DNA of 64,000 nucleotides. Source: Arcanobacterium phocae. GTDB lineage: Bacteria; Actinomycetota; Actinomycetes; Actinomycetales; Actinomycetaceae. Positions 15,317 through 25,546 of the stretch are shown one piece after another. Numbering within the stretch: position 1 is the stretch's first letter; each line of letters starts with the position of its first letter. The position numbers were made by a program, and so were the translations under genes. Below the pieces are notes generated by a model. That model saw only the letters and a program-made list of their open reading frames with translations. It searched no databases and was not told where the DNA came from. The stretch spans positions 1 through 64,000 of the forward strand of contig NZ_JABAPM010000006.1 in NCBI RefSeq assembly GCF_018913465.1, written 5' to 3'.

Positions 15317-17851
15317 ATGGTCTTCGTGAGTGTAGCCATGTATCGCCGTTATCGGCCTCAGTCTTTTCAAGAAGTTATTGGACAAGACCACGTTGTCGCG
15401 CCGCTAAGAGCAGCGTTGGCTGCGGGGCGCACAACCCATGCGTATTTATTTTCTGGTCCGCGCGGGTGTGGAAAGACGACGTCGGCTCGCATCCTTGCTC
15501 GATGCTTGAATTGTGTGAACTATCCAACCGATACGCCGTGTGGCGTGTGTGATTCATGCCGGGATCTGGCGCGGGACGGTGCTGGTTCTCTCGACGTGGT
15601 TGAACTTGACGCCGCTTCACATGGTGGTGTGGATGATGCGCGTGAGCTACGTGAGCAAGCCGGGTTCGCGCCTGTTCGCGATCGCTTTAAGATTTTTATT
15701 ATTGATGAAGCGCACATGGTCTCCAATCAAGGTTTCAACGCATTGTTGAAGTTGGTTGAAGAACCGCCAGAGCATGTGAAGTTTATTTTCGCCACTACGG
15801 AACCGGAAAAGGTTATTGGGACGATTCGTTCCCGTACTCACCATTACCCATTCAGGTTGGTTCCACCGCTCGAACTGGAGAAGTATCTTGCGCGAATCTG
15901 CGCTCAAGAAGGCGTCAGTGCATCAAAGGACGTGTTGTCTCTTGTCATTCGGGCCGGAACTGGATCTGTGCGTGACACACTTTCTGTATTGGACCAGATT
16001 ATCGGTGGGTCCGATTCTCACTCGTTAGACTATGACCGCGCAGTGGCTCTGCTGGGGTATACCTCGGCCCATTTGCTCGATGACGCAGTCAGCGCAGTTG
16101 CAGAACGCGACGGCGGAAAACTATTTAACGTTGTTGATTCAGTGGTTAAATCGGGCCATGATCCGCGCCGGTTTGTCGAAGATTTGTTGCAACGTTTGCG
16201 TGATGTTGTGATTATCGCGCTCACGGGTGAGGCCGCTCGAGACGTCTTTGTGAGCGTTCCTGATGATCAGTTTGAGCGTATGACGGAACAAGCTGAACAA
16301 CTGGGTGCTGCCCGTGCTTCGCGATGTGCTGATATTACTAATGAAGCGCTAAACATGATGGTTGGTGCGACTGCGCCGCGATTACAGCTCGAACTTTTAT
16401 GTGCCCGGCTAGTGGTAGCTCAGGCGGAAGGCAGAACAGACTCTGCTCCAACACAAATGAAAGTTGCCACTGAAGGGGCCCAGGTTTCTACTCCGCCGCA
16501 GGTGCTCAGTAAATGGAAGAAGCCTAGTGTCAAAGAAGCTGTGGCATCGCGTCGGACGATGGAAGCAGTCCCTGAACCCCAGCCTCAGCAATCGGCAGTT
16601 GCTACGATACCAACGGAACAGAAGTCAGATTCTGAACTGCCTCCTACGCATACGCCAGCGGTTGCATCTGTCCAAACTGAAAGCCCAAAACCTGTAACAC
16701 AACCGGCTCAGCCAACTGTGCCAGAACATCAACCAGAACCGGTGCATGCTCCGCGTGTTCCGGCTCCTGTGCAGCCACCGCATGTTCAGGCACCGCCGGT
16801 GCCGCCTGCTCATTTGACGCAGCTGCCTGATTCAGCGGCCGTGCAAGCGCGTGTTGCAACTGCTGATCCTGCCCATACTATGCTGAATAAAATTGTCAGC
16901 GCATGGGGAGATATTCTGGCACATCCTAAACTAGGCGGTTTAGTACGTAACCAACTTAAGTCGGGTGCGCGACCCGTTGATGTTGTTGACAATACGTTGC
17001 ATATCGGTTTCGCTATGCCTGCGGTGGCGTTGCGTTTTAATCAACGTCGATCTGGCGATCATGTTACCGACGTTATTAGGGACCTTCTTCAAATAGAAGT
17101 TAGTGTTGAAGCAATTCCTGATGATGGTACAACGGCCCCAAAAGTTGAGGCCGCCCGGGAAGACTTCGCGTCAGTTTCTCCGGAACCTGCGGCCCCTCGT
17201 AGTGACACAGACGTTAATGTTCCAACCAATGATTCTGCAACCGTAGAACCAGATTTTGATGATTCTTGGGTAGAAGAAGAGAATCTTACCGAAATCCACG
17301 TGACTACTGATGTCACTAGTACAGATCCAGCGGGGGTCCTTGGTGCACTTGTCGACGGACAAGCACAATTCAAAGGTGAGGACCATGTCCAGTCGCCGCA
17401 CTCTCCGGATCTTGATCCAATAGTTGTTCCTGAAGAACATCAAGATGCTAGTGGCTCATTAGCTAAGAGCGATCTTGTGCCGCCTGAGGTGCCGTTCTTT
17501 GCCCAGCCTATGCCAGAGATCCCTCCGGTGACCTATCCGGGTACGGCAACTGAAGGAGCTCGGGCGAATGATGAAAAATCCTGGCACAGTAGCGAAATAC
17601 GAGATAACAAACCAGCTGTCAGTTCGATAGCGCCAGTCCCAGCAAAATCTGTTCGCCCAGGAGAATCGCGACCAGTGTGGGAGGTTCATCCACCAGTAAA
17701 ATCGCAGGAAGAACCACCACCAGAATGGGAGGAAGTGTCTGAGGATGATCCAGATATTAGCGAATCCTCCCTTGTTGGGCTCAAGGTGCTTCTCGGAACG
17801 TTTGATGGGCGAATAATTGAAGAAATTCCAGATGGAAATGGTGGTAATTGA
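15317..17851 (+). CDS. dnaX: DNA polymerase III subunit gamma/tau
   Basis: Clamp-loader ATPase of the replisome. After [18 protein letters not shown] comes Walker [14 protein letters not shown], a four-Cys zinc motif ([19 protein letters not shown]), Walker B IIDEAHM and the SRC-like motif [11 protein letters not shown]. The start is set at the ATG that has GGGAGGGG nine bases upstream; longer readings run into the SRP RNA, and a GTG nine bases later is possible. At 844 residues it is long: from ~375 to 500 it is rich in Pro, Gln, Ala and Val; a tau-like domain ([15 protein letters not shown]) follows near 555; the last ~200 residues are acidic and low-complexity. It overlaps recR by one base, with no ybaB between. 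Confidence 0.95.
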   Translation: MVFVSVAMYRRYRPQSFQEVIGQDHVVAPLRAALAAGRTTHAYLFSGPRGCGKTTSARILARCLNCVNYPTDTPCGVCDSCRDLARDGAGSLDVVELDAASHGGVDDARELREQAGFAPVRDRFKIFIIDEAHMVSNQGFNALLKLVEEPPEHVKFIFATTEPEKVIGTIRSRTHHYPFRLVPPLELEKYLARICAQEGVSASKDVLSLVIRAGTGSVRDTLSVLDQIIGGSDSHSLDYDRAVALLGYTSAHLLDDAVSAVAERDGGKLFNVVDSVVKSGHDPRRFVEDLLQRLRDVVIIALTGEAARDVFVSVPDDQFERMTEQAEQLGAARASRCADITNEALNMMVGATAPRLQLELLCARLVVAQAEGRTDSAPTQMKVATEGAQVSTPPQVLSKWKKPSVKEAVASRRTMEAVPEPQPQQSAVATIPTEQKSDSELPPTHTPAVASVQTESPKPVTQPAQPTVPEHQPEPVHAPRVPAPVQPPHVQAPPVPPAHLTQLPDSAAVQARVATADPAHTMLNKIVSAWGDILAHPKLGGLVRNQLKSGARPVDVVDNTLHIGFAMPAVALRFNQRRSGDHVTDVIRDLLQIEVSVEAIPDDGTTAPKVEAAREDFASVSPEPAAPRSDTDVNVPTNDSATVEPDFDDSWVEEENLTEIHVTTDVTSTDPAGVLGALVDGQAQFKGEDHVQSPHSPDLDPIVVPEEHQDASGSLAKSDLVPPEVPFFAQPMPEIPPVTYPGTATEGARANDEKSWHSSEIRDNKPAVSSIAPVPAKSVRPGESRPVWEVHPPVKSQEEPPPEWEEVSEDDPDISESSLVGLKVLLGTFDGRIIEEIPDGNGGN

Positions 17852-18468
17852 TGGCGGGCGTTTATGATGGCGCAGTGCAGGCACTTATCGACGAATTAGG
17901 TCGATTGCCAGGCGTGGGGCCGAAAAGTGCGCAACGCATAGCTTTTCACCTGCTTGAAGCTTCAGATGAAGATGTTTCACAGTTGATTACTGCTTTGCAA
18001 GCTGTGAAAGCTAAAGTGCAGTTCTGCCATGTGTGCGGAAATATAGCTGAAGGCGAATTGTGTCGAATCTGCGCCGATCTGCGCCGGCTCGACAGCGTCA
18101 TCTGCGTTGTCGAAGAGGCCAAAGATATTGTTGCGATCGAACGTTCGCGTGAATATCGCGGTAAGTATCATGTGCTCGGTGGAGCAATCGATCCGATCGG
18201 TGGCGTCGGACCAGACGATCTACGTATTCGTGAACTCTATGCTCGCCTCCAAGACGGCACCGTAAAAGAAGTCATTTTGGCGATGGACCCCAATGTGGAA
18301 GGCGAAGCCACTGCAACATACCTGTCCATCAACCTCGCCCATATGGGCGTCATCGTTTCACGGCTTGCTTCTGGACTACCAGTAGGTGGCGATCTGGAAT
18401 ACGCCGATGAAGTGACAATTTCACGCGCGCTCGAAGGACGCCAACGAATCCATACTCCAGCACAGTGA
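17851..18468 (+). CDS. recR: Recombination mediator RecR
   Basis: Works with RecF and RecO to load RecA at gaps. The 205-residue protein has a helix-hairpin-helix region ([20 protein letters not shown]), a C4 zinc finger at C59, C62, C71 and C74, and a TOPRIM domain with VVEEAKDI and the [14 protein letters not shown] motif. The ATG overlapping the dnaX stop (TGATG) is preferred over an in-frame TTG one codon earlier. The usual dnaX-ybaB-recR order has lost ybaB here. Confidence 0.96.
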   Translation: MAGVYDGAVQALIDELGRLPGVGPKSAQRIAFHLLEASDEDVSQLITALQAVKAKVQFCHVCGNIAEGELCRICADLRRLDSVICVVEEAKDIVAIERSREYRGKYHVLGGAIDPIGGVGPDDLRIRELYARLQDGTVKEVILAMDPNVEGEATATYLSINLAHMGVIVSRLASGLPVGGDLEYADEVTISRALEGRQRIHTPAQ

Positions 18469-18496
18469 TCTGTCTAGTATTAGGCGCCAGCAGGAT

Positions 18497-19747
18497 TTAG
18501 TTGTAGTAATCATCCATGGTATGAGGCGCTTCGCGCTCTAGCATCGTTGCTTCTTCTCGGTGCAGCGGTAAAACATTGTGAATATACGATTGAACCGCGT
18601 CAGCTAGGGTAATATCGTGCCCTGCTTGTTCCGCAACATACCAACGATGCTCAAGGATTTCGTGGAACAGCTGTGCTGGTTGGAGCCGACCGCGTAGCTC
18701 GCATGGGATCGCATTCACTGCTGGCTCATAAACGTTATCTAGCCATTCGTGGGCAACAATAGAATCTGGCACATCCCACAACCCTTTGACTGCACGATAA
18801 CCATCGATATCGTTCATCATACGGCGAGCTTGAGCTTCTTCAACATCCATACCAGTAAGACGCATGATTTTGCGCGAATAATGTCCAGCATCAACAACTT
18901 TTGGCTGGATTGACAGTCTCGTGCCGTCGATATCGGTGCTCATTTCGATCTCGCCAACCTCGAATCCAAGTTCGTTAAGCCGGCGGATTCTCGCATCTAC
19001 TCGCCACCGATCAGCAAGAGCAAACGACTCAGCGCTGGTCAACTCATTCCATAACTCACGGTATCGACGTTCGAACCGGTCTCCAACGGCGATGGTATTA
19101 AAATCTTCGTCTAAAACGCCACCAGCTTGGAGATCCATAAGCTCGCCAATGATATTAGTACGCGCCACGTCAATATCATAAGCGCGTTTACGATCCGAAA
19201 GATTGTCCTCAATTTCTCCGGTTTCGGCATCAACCAAATAGGCAGCAAATTCGCCGGCATCGCGGCGGAACAGAGTATTAGACAATGAAACATCGCCCCA
19301 AAAGAAACCGAGCAGATGTAAACGAACCATCAAAACCGTTAAGGCATCAATGAGCCGTGCAACAGTCTCCGAGCGCATTGCTTGTTGTCCGAAGAGAGCT
19401 CGATAAGGGAGAGAAAAAGGAAGGTGCTTTGTTACTAGCACGGCATTAAGCGGCTCACCATCATCGGCAGTTCTGCCGGAAATCACCGCAAATGGTTCAA
19501 CGCACGGAGCGTCGAGACGTTCCAAATTGCGAAGCGTTTCGTACTCTTTGTAAGCGACGGTTTCGCCAATTTCTTTAACAGCGATGATCTGATTCTCCAG
19601 GCGCACGAACCGCACGATATGACGAGAAATACCGCGAGGTAGCTTCGTGACAATATCTTCTGGCCATTCTTCAAGGGGAATGTTCCACGGAAGGTCAAGC
19701 AGAGCAGGGCTGACCGTGGCTGATGTTATTTGAAGAGTCTTAGGCAT
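18497..19747 (-). CDS. DUF4032 protein with kinase-like N-terminal region
   Basis: A 416-residue actinobacterial DUF4032 protein. The first ~230 residues resemble lipopolysaccharide/eukaryote-like kinases: a candidate nucleotide-binding lysine in IIAVKEIGETVAYKEYE, HLLGFFWGDVSLSNTLFRRD in place of the catalytic HxDxxxxN loop (D present, His replaced), and YLVDAETGE in place of DFG. DUF4032 proper occupies the C-terminal half. Substrate unknown. It is alone on its strand, ending 28 bases from the convergent recR stop. Confidence 0.85.
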   Translation of the reverse strand: MPKTLQITSATVSPALLDLPWNIPLEEWPEDIVTKLPRGISRHIVRFVRLENQIIAVKEIGETVAYKEYETLRNLERLDAPCVEPFAVISGRTADDGEPLNAVLVTKHLPFSLPYRALFGQQAMRSETVARLIDALTVLMVRLHLLGFFWGDVSLSNTLFRRDAGEFAAYLVDAETGEIEDNLSDRKRAYDIDVARTNIIGELMDLQAGGVLDEDFNTIAVGDRFERRYRELWNELTSAESFALADRWRVDARIRRLNELGFEVGEIEMSTDIDGTRLSIQPKVVDAGHYSRKIMRLTGMDVEEAQARRMMNDIDGYRAVKGLWDVPDSIVAHEWLDNVYEPAVNAIPCELRGRLQPAQLFHEILEHRWYVAEQAGHDITLADAVQSYIHNVLPLHREEATMLEREAPHTMDDYYN

Positions 19748-19794
19748 GAACTTATATCCTCAATAGGGTTTAAAACCGTCACTATAGCAAGTGT

Positions 19795-19826
19795 ATGAGG
19801 GGGTGCGTAAATCCGCACCCCCTCAT
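19795..19826 (-). terminator. Terminator hairpin after the UgpC-type ATPase gene
   Basis: A 13-bp stem, ATGAGGGGGTGCG with CGCACCCCCTCAT, and a 6-base loop, 18 bases past the stop codon of the minus-strand ABC gene. Confidence 0.7.
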
Positions 19827-19844
19827 GGCTATACGCTGAGCTTA

Positions 19845-20972
19845 TCAGTCACCAATACGGTTGCCGCTAGCAGCAGCAAAGTAGTGAATGTGATCTGCGC
19901 GTGGACGCAAGTAGACAACATCGTTCGGGTTTGGAACATTCTCTGGTGGAATACGAACAACCATCGTGTCGGAATTGTCGCCGGATCCAAACCGCTGGGA
20001 TTCGCTCTTCGCGCCAACAATAGTGCCGTAAACGTAAGCATCCGAACCAAGGCCTTCAACGAAAGTAACCTTGAGTGGAATCGAATGAGAATCAGCTTGC
20101 GGAATCACATCGAAGGCTTCAGGGCGCATACCGATCGTGATTTCGTTGTTGTCCTCTGGGGTAACCGCAGCCAAAACCTGCTGTGGCAGATCAAGACGAG
20201 CATCGCCAAATACTGCCTGGTTACCTTCGATCCGCCAGTTGCCCAAGTTCATGGCAGGGGAACCAATAAAGCCAGCAACGAATGCATTAGCTGGGCGTGC
20301 GAACATTTCTACCGGCGAAGCAACTTGTTGCAGGAGACCATCCTTGAGGACTGCAATACGATCGCCCATTGTGAGCGCCTCAGTCTGGTCGTGGGTAACG
20401 TAAACTGTGGTAACGCCGAGTTCACGTTGCAAGGACGCGATCTGAGTACGAGTCTGAACACGGAGCTTCGCGTCCAAGTTAGACAGCGGTTCGTCCATCA
20501 AGAACACTCGAGGCTTACGGACGATCGCACGTCCCATAGCAACACGCTGACGTTGACCACCGGAGAGTGCCTTTGGTTTACGTTCGAGGTACTCTGTTAA
20601 GTCAAGAATTTTTGCAGCTTCTTCAACACGACGACGAATTTCTGCCTTATCTACGCCAGCAATCTTGAGTGCGAATCCCATATTGTCGGCCACAGTCATG
20701 TGTGGGTAGAGAGCATAGTTCTGGAAGACCATTGCGATATCGCGGTCTTTTGGTGAAACATCAGTGACGTCACGGTCACCAATAAAAATGCGGCCGGCAT
20801 TGACATCTTCAAGGCCAGCAAGCATACGCAACGACGTGGACTTACCACAACCAGATGGCCCAACGAGAACAAGGAACTCGCCGTCGGCGATTTCAAGGTT
20901 GAGTTTATCTACTGCAGGCTTATCAGCGCCTGGATATACGCGGGTAGCGTTTTGGAAAGTAACGGTAGCCAT
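19845..20972 (-). CDS. ugpC: UgpC/MsiK-type sugar ABC transporter ATPase
   Basis: A 375-residue nucleotide-binding protein of the CUT1 family. Walker A is GPSGCGKST (K44), the signature LSGGQ 136-140, Walker B FLMDE 157-161 and the switch histidine is in YVTHDQTEAL. Residues ~240-375 form the regulatory MOI/TOBE beta domain typical of UgpC, MalK and MsiK. No permease or binding protein gene is adjacent, so it is probably a shared energiser for several sugar importers, as known for MsiK in Streptomyces. Confidence 0.92.
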   Translation of the reverse strand: MATVTFQNATRVYPGADKPAVDKLNLEIADGEFLVLVGPSGCGKSTSLRMLAGLEDVNAGRIFIGDRDVTDVSPKDRDIAMVFQNYALYPHMTVADNMGFALKIAGVDKAEIRRRVEEAAKILDLTEYLERKPKALSGGQRQRVAMGRAIVRKPRVFLMDEPLSNLDAKLRVQTRTQIASLQRELGVTTVYVTHDQTEALTMGDRIAVLKDGLLQQVASPVEMFARPANAFVAGFIGSPAMNLGNWRIEGNQAVFGDARLDLPQQVLAAVTPEDNNEITIGMRPEAFDVIPQADSHSIPLKVTFVEGLGSDAYVYGTIVGAKSESQRFGSGDNSDTMVVRIPPENVPNPNDVVYLRPRADHIHYFAAASGNRIGD

Positions 20973-20987
20973 TACCTTATCCCTTCA

Positions 20988-21066
20988 CCGGCAGGTACGT
21001 GCCGGACGATCCGTAGTGAAAGGTGTCTGAGTGTCGACTCTGACACAAACTTCGCGTCGGTGCGAA
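20988..21066. promoter_or_regulatory. Three consecutive short inverted repeats in the ugpC-kinase divergent region
   Basis: Between the two divergent genes are CCGGCA-6-TGCCGG (20988-21005), GTGTC-6-GACAC (21031-21046) and TTCGC-6-GCGAA (21051-21066). All have six-base centres. They could be operators or leader hairpins of the minus-strand ABC gene; no specific regulator is indicated. Confidence 0.35.
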
Positions 21067-21198
21067 GCTGGTACTATTCTTGCACAACTTGGGTGTATTT
21101 GCTAGAGCAGAATCTGACTGATTTGAGTAGTGACGTGTGCAAACCGTCGTCGGAAATTCTTGGGCTAGGCTTAATAAAAGAAAGCAAAAGGAGGTGCC

Positions 21199-22764
21199 AT
21201 GCGGGAGCGGAGTGAACTGTCCGGCTATACTTTAGTGAAACGGATAGGTGCAGGCGGAATGTCTACCGTCTACGAAGCTATCGATCCCGCCGGTGAGCGG
21301 GTCGCGCTTAAACGCATGAGCCCGGGCTTAGTAGGAGATCCACAAGCACGACTACGGCTGCAACGTGAAGTTGCCATGATGCAACGAGTGTCTAGTCCGC
21401 ATGTTTCCCAGATCCTTGACGTTGAGTTTGACGACGATGTTTTTATCGTCACGGAGCTGATTGATGGACCGACCCTCGAAGAAGAAGTTGCTGATAATGG
21501 GTGCTTCGCAGGGCAGGACTTGATTGATTTAGCTACCGAATTGAGCCAAGCGTTGCATGCAGTTCACGCGGCCGGAGTTCTGCATCGGGATATTAAGCCA
21601 TCCAATGTAATGATTGGTGAATCTGGCGTAGTTCTTATTGATTTTGGTATCTCACAGGCGGTTGGCGCTACTCGGCTAACTCAGGCGGGTTCGATAGCCC
21701 ATACGCCTGGATATGTCGATCCACGAATCATTGCCGGATCTGAACCGGATGAAGCAGCCGACTGGTGGGCACTTGCTGCAGTGATCGGATTTGCGGCTAC
21801 CGGGCACAGCGTTTTTCATGGAACTCCGATGGCAATAATGAATCAAGTGCTACATGGTCAGCCGGACCTGAGTGGGATTGACCCGCACGTGGCATATATT
21901 ATTGCGGCCGCGCTCGAGCCAGATCTTGAGTTTCGGATGAACTTTGATGACCTGATCGATGCGCTCGTGGATCCTGTGCGATTTCGTGACGACGACGCAA
22001 CTCGTATTGTGCCAGTACACGTCAGCGACGACGTCGTGGCTGAGACAGCGGACGAGTCTAGAGTTACCGAGGATTCTGTTCCGCCCACGATGGTGGATTC
22101 ATACCTTCCTGATCCGGAGCTCACGCTGAAAAGTGAGGTGGTGCCGGAAGCCGAGGAAATACCGCGGGATCCTTTTGCGCGGTTGCCACACTACCGGTTG
22201 TTGTGGATACTCATGGTATTTTCGGTAGCGATCCTTGCTAGTTGGAATGTTGCTATTGCTGGCGGAGCGAGTGCTTCACTCTTTTTCGTTTTTTCAATTA
22301 TTGGCAATCTATGGGAACGAGCTCAATACCGTGCACAGCGAGGGAAAACTGGATGGCTTCCGTTAGTTATTAGATTCCCTTTTGTGGCGTTGCGTGCTGG
22401 ACTCCTACTTATCGTGGGTGGAGCAGTAGGCGGTCTGGCTGGCTTTGGAACTACGTGGGTTCTATCTCGTTTGCTTGATGATTCCCAGATTGCTGGGCCG
22501 CATGTATTGTTTACGCTGTCGATGCTGGTAACTCAAGTTCTGCTGTGGCGAATCGATTGGGGGCGTAATGCGCGGGTTGGCTGGAACGCCAGTATTCGTG
22601 AGCTGACGCCTAGTCGTGCTTACTACGTCTTTTGGTGTGCGATAGGTCTTGTGGCTGTGATTGCTGCAGTATTTATGGCTACGTCAGTGCCAATCTCGAG
22701 CTATCAGTTGGATCTTTTTAACTTTTATATGGTTGATCCCCAATCTATTAAGTTTAATTTTTGA
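21199..22764 (+). CDS. PknB-like membrane serine/threonine protein kinase
   Basis: A 521-residue kinase. The N-lobe has GAGGMSTVYEA, K38 and E57; the catalytic loop is HRDIKPSN (D131, N136) and the Mg motif DFG begins at D148. The activation segment contains threonines (AVGATRLTQAGSIAHTPGYVDP), so autophosphorylation is possible. An acidic juxtamembrane linker (~265-325) precedes four hydrophobic segments near 335-355, 395-425, 435-455 and 475-500; there are no PASTA repeats. AAAGGAGG just before the ATG is an excellent ribosome site. A DsbA-like gene follows after 54 bases. Confidence 0.9.
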   Translation: MRERSELSGYTLVKRIGAGGMSTVYEAIDPAGERVALKRMSPGLVGDPQARLRLQREVAMMQRVSSPHVSQILDVEFDDDVFIVTELIDGPTLEEEVADNGCFAGQDLIDLATELSQALHAVHAAGVLHRDIKPSNVMIGESGVVLIDFGISQAVGATRLTQAGSIAHTPGYVDPRIIAGSEPDEAADWWALAAVIGFAATGHSVFHGTPMAIMNQVLHGQPDLSGIDPHVAYIIAAALEPDLEFRMNFDDLIDALVDPVRFRDDDATRIVPVHVSDDVVAETADESRVTEDSVPPTMVDSYLPDPELTLKSEVVPEAEEIPRDPFARLPHYRLLWILMVFSVAILASWNVAIAGGASASLFFVFSIIGNLWERAQYRAQRGKTGWLPLVIRFPFVALRAGLLLIVGGAVGGLAGFGTTWVLSRLLDDSQIAGPHVLFTLSMLVTQVLLWRIDWGRNARVGWNASIRELTPSRAYYVFWCAIGLVAVIAAVFMATSVPISSYQLDLFNFYMVDPQSIKFNF

Positions 22765-22818
22765 TATAGACGTTCTATTATCGACTCAGACCGACTAACT
22801 TCGTACAAAGGCAAACAT

Positions 22819-23667
22819 ATGGCATCGAAAAATACTCCTGGAATGTCGAATGACCGACTAACAAAGGAAGAACGCCGGCAGGTCGCGCGGGAAAAAGCTC
22901 GTTTATTGCAGGAAATGGAAGCTAAACGCGCTAAGCGAAATAAAATCGTCACTATTGTGATTGCCGTTTTAGCGTTGGTGCTTGTGGTCTTCGCGATTTG
23001 GCAAATTGTGTCCAAGGATTCAGGTCAGGCTAAAGAGCTCGGCTCGTATTCTGGATCTGTGCGGGAAGTAAAGACGGACAATGTCAGTGACGACGGCGGG
23101 GTACTGTTTGACCAGAGTGGAAGCGCTACTGCAACTGAGTCTGGCAAGCCAGTAATCGGTCTGTGGTCAGATTACATGTGCCCTGGTTGTGAGCATTTCG
23201 AAGGAAACTACGGAAAGCTAATGGCAGATCATTCTGCTGCGGGAGATCTGCAGTTCAAGTTTTATCGAGTTAATACGCTGGGTACAGACTTTTCAACTAA
23301 AGGTGCAACAGCCTTTTATTATGTCGCCCAGTACGCTCCGGAAAAATTATGGGCGTTCAATAAAGGTCTAATGGATTACGGTATGAAGATTCACGCCCAG
23401 AGCGTCGGACCTAACCCGTCAGCAAGTGACATTGCTGATATTGCCAAGAGTGTCGGGGTTCCAGATGACGTTGTCAACGATCTGCCAGCGTCGATCGTTG
23501 ATGAAAAGTGGCAAGGTCTTGTAGCTAAAACAGTTGAAAAGTTCCGGGCAAATGAATTTACGGGTACCCCAACATTGACCGTGAACGGCAAGGCTGATGA
23601 TTCATGGACTAAGGGAAATCCAGACGAGGTTGTTCCGCAAATTCTGAATAAAGCAGCTGGAAAGTAA
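22819..23667 (+). CDS. Membrane-anchored DsbA-like thiol-disulfide oxidoreductase
   Basis: A 282-residue protein. A charged cytoplasmic N-terminus (~40 residues), one membrane helix (IVTIVIAVLALVLVVFAIW, 43-61), then an extracytoplasmic thioredoxin-like domain with the CPGC active site (C121, C124) and the cis-proline loop FTGTPTLTVNG near 250. This is the thioredoxin_4/DsbA type used by Gram-positive Actinobacteria to form disulfides in exported proteins. A second ATG at codon 9 is possible. Disulfide-rich exported substrates are not identifiable nearby. Confidence 0.9.
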   Translation: MASKNTPGMSNDRLTKEERRQVAREKARLLQEMEAKRAKRNKIVTIVIAVLALVLVVFAIWQIVSKDSGQAKELGSYSGSVREVKTDNVSDDGGVLFDQSGSATATESGKPVIGLWSDYMCPGCEHFEGNYGKLMADHSAAGDLQFKFYRVNTLGTDFSTKGATAFYYVAQYAPEKLWAFNKGLMDYGMKIHAQSVGPNPSASDIADIAKSVGVPDDVVNDLPASIVDEKWQGLVAKTVEKFRANEFTGTPTLTVNGKADDSWTKGNPDEVVPQILNKAAGK

Positions 23668-23694
23668 CACTTTTTTCGAAACGTGTCGAAGATT

Positions 23695-23727
23695 ACCCGG
23701 TAGTGCGATTGGCATTACCGGGTTTTC
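23695..23727 (+). terminator. Terminator after the DsbA-like gene
   Basis: An 11-bp stem with one G-U pair (ACCCGGTAGTG against CATTACCGGGT) followed by TTTTCTCT. Confidence 0.8.
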
Positions 23728-23770
23728 TCTGTCATTATTGTTATGCGCACCGGTTGTTGCTGATGCGCAC

Positions 23771-23843
23771 GCCTCCTTAGCTCAGTTGGTAGAGCGACGC
23801 TCTTGTAAAGCGTAGGTCGTCAGTTCGAGTCTGACAGGGGGCT
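23771..23843 (+). tRNA. tRNA-Thr (anticodon TGT)
   Basis: A 73-base cloverleaf: acceptor GCCTCCT/AGGGGGC with a T-G pair, D arm AGCTCAGTTGGTAGAGC, anticodon loop CTTGTAA reading TGT, T arm with GTTCGAGTC, discriminator T. CCA is not encoded. Confidence 0.95.
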
Positions 23844-24096
23844 CTTTTCATGCCTTGTCGCAAATAGTATAGATAGTCCCAGCAATTCTCGTTATCTAAA
23901 TGTGACCATTTTTGTGATATTTTAGTTAATTTTTAGGTAAAGATTTGGGGCAGATCTTTATCTTTCTTTGAATTAACGCCACTTTATTCCAATGAACTTA
24001 GTTCTCAAAATATGGATACCGTTGGCACAGCACCCTGAGCAAGCTAGCATAATTGCTTCGGTAGCTTTTTCTGTTGCCAGTGAAGGAGGATTCTCC
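23844..24096. other. AT-rich leader before the AGCS symporter gene
   Basis: A 250-base gap with an AT-rich stretch near 23900-23945 (TGTGATATTTTAGTTAA) that probably holds the promoter. I see no riboswitch. The coding frame of the symporter is open across its last 105 bases, from an ATG at 23992, but without a ribosome site there. Confidence 0.5.
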
Positions 24097-25539
24097 ATGA
24101 ACAATATATGGGACAGCTTAAATGCGAACTTTTCGTGGTTTAACGATGTCATTTATACGTGGATTCTTATCCCGCTCTTGATCGGAGCTGGGCTATATTT
24201 TACCGTGCGCTCTAAAGGCTTACAGTTCCGTTTATTTCGGAAGATGTTCAAAGTTATTGGGCGAAGCCGGGAAAAGGAAAAGGGACAGATCTCATCGTTT
24301 CAAGCTTTCGCCATTGGTCTAGCTGCGCGTGTGGGAACCGGCAATATTGCCGGAGTTGCGGTAGCCATTACCTTAGGTGGAGCTGGCGCAGTATTCTGGA
24401 TGTGGGTTGTTGCTATCCTAGGAATGGCGACGGCGTTCATTGAAGCCGCTCTAGCGCAGCTTTTCAAAGTGCCGTGGCGTGACGGGACATTCCGTGGTGG
24501 GCCGGCCTACTACATTTGGAAAGGACTCGGATCCTGGGGTTGGGGTGCAGCCTTCGCAGTAGCTCTCCTGTTTACCTACGGCATCGCTTTTGAACTAGTC
24601 CAGTCCAATACGATCTCAAACACTCTTTACGACGCTTACAACTTTCCAACATGGGCAACCGGTCTGGTTGTTACAGTTTTGACTGGTCTTGTTATCTTGG
24701 GTGGACTCAAATCTGTTGCACGTGTGACTGAAATTGTTGCTCCAGCAATGGCACTCGTCTATATTGCAATTTCGCTCGCAGTCATTGCTACCCATCTTGA
24801 CCATATTATTCCGGTATTTACTGAGATCTTTGAATCAGCATTCGGGGTAAATGAAGCGTTTGCTGGAACTGCTGGTGGATTCACTGCGGCATTAATGAAC
24901 GGCGTCAAGCGAGGACTTTACTCGAACGAGGCTGGAATGGGATCTGCTCCTAACGCAGCCTCAACGGCAACTACGATTCACCCAGCACGTCAAGCTCTCA
25001 TCCAGTCAATGGGCGTTTTTGTTGACACTATGCTCGTATGTTCAGCAACTGCATTCATCATCCTGACCTCTGGAATCTATGTGCCTGGACAAGACGTCGA
25101 AGGAGCCACCTTAACAACAAGCGCAGCTGTTTCCGCTCTCGGTGGATGGTTGGAGCCAGTGATGATCATATTGGTCTTTGTTTTCTGTTTCTCCAGCCTC
25201 ATTGGAAATTATGCTTATGCTGAAGTGAACATGGATTATCTTTTCCCAGGTAAAAAATCGGCCGACGTCGTTCTTCGAGTCATCGTGGTTGCTGCCACCT
25301 TCATCGGTGCGATCGCTAAACTTGGTTTGGTCTGGACACTAGCCGATACCTCGATGTTCTTTATGGCGGTCATCAACCTTGTTGCAATTATTCTGCTAGG
25401 CAAATGGGCATTCGGTGTCTTACGTGACTTCGAGTCTACCGACGGCGAAGGCGCATTTGTAGCGGTCGAGAACCAGTATCTGCCGGGTGAAATCCCAGAT
25501 ACGATTTGGACCAAAGAAACTGCTGGCCAAGAACACTGA
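24097..25539 (+). CDS. AGCS-family sodium:alanine/glycine symporter
   Basis: A 480-residue transporter. Family signatures are SSFQAFAIGLAARVGTGNIAGVA, GPAYYIWKG and, later, RGLYSNEAGMGSAPNAAS with the WxxxE-like helices. About 10-11 membrane segments. The ATG at 24097 is chosen because GGAGG lies eight bases upstream and the first helix starts at the usual distance; a longer reading has no ribosome site. It imports alanine or glycine with sodium, by family. It has its own promoter region after tRNA-Thr and ends at a large bidirectional terminator. Confidence 0.92.
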   Translation: MNNIWDSLNANFSWFNDVIYTWILIPLLIGAGLYFTVRSKGLQFRLFRKMFKVIGRSREKEKGQISSFQAFAIGLAARVGTGNIAGVAVAITLGGAGAVFWMWVVAILGMATAFIEAALAQLFKVPWRDGTFRGGPAYYIWKGLGSWGWGAAFAVALLFTYGIAFELVQSNTISNTLYDAYNFPTWATGLVVTVLTGLVILGGLKSVARVTEIVAPAMALVYIAISLAVIATHLDHIIPVFTEIFESAFGVNEAFAGTAGGFTAALMNGVKRGLYSNEAGMGSAPNAASTATTIHPARQALIQSMGVFVDTMLVCSATAFIILTSGIYVPGQDVEGATLTTSAAVSALGGWLEPVMIILVFVFCFSSLIGNYAYAEVNMDYLFPGKKSADVVLRVIVVAATFIGAIAKLGLVWTLADTSMFFMAVINLVAIILLGKWAFGVLRDFESTDGEGAFVAVENQYLPGEIPDTIWTKETAGQEH

Positions 25540-25546
25540 ACGCGGT

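Noticed and set aside
19791-20600. 269-residue open frame antisense to the UgpC-type ATPase gene
   Set aside because: The minus-strand ATPase has all ABC motifs; the plus frame is compositionally odd and starts in the terminator hairpin.
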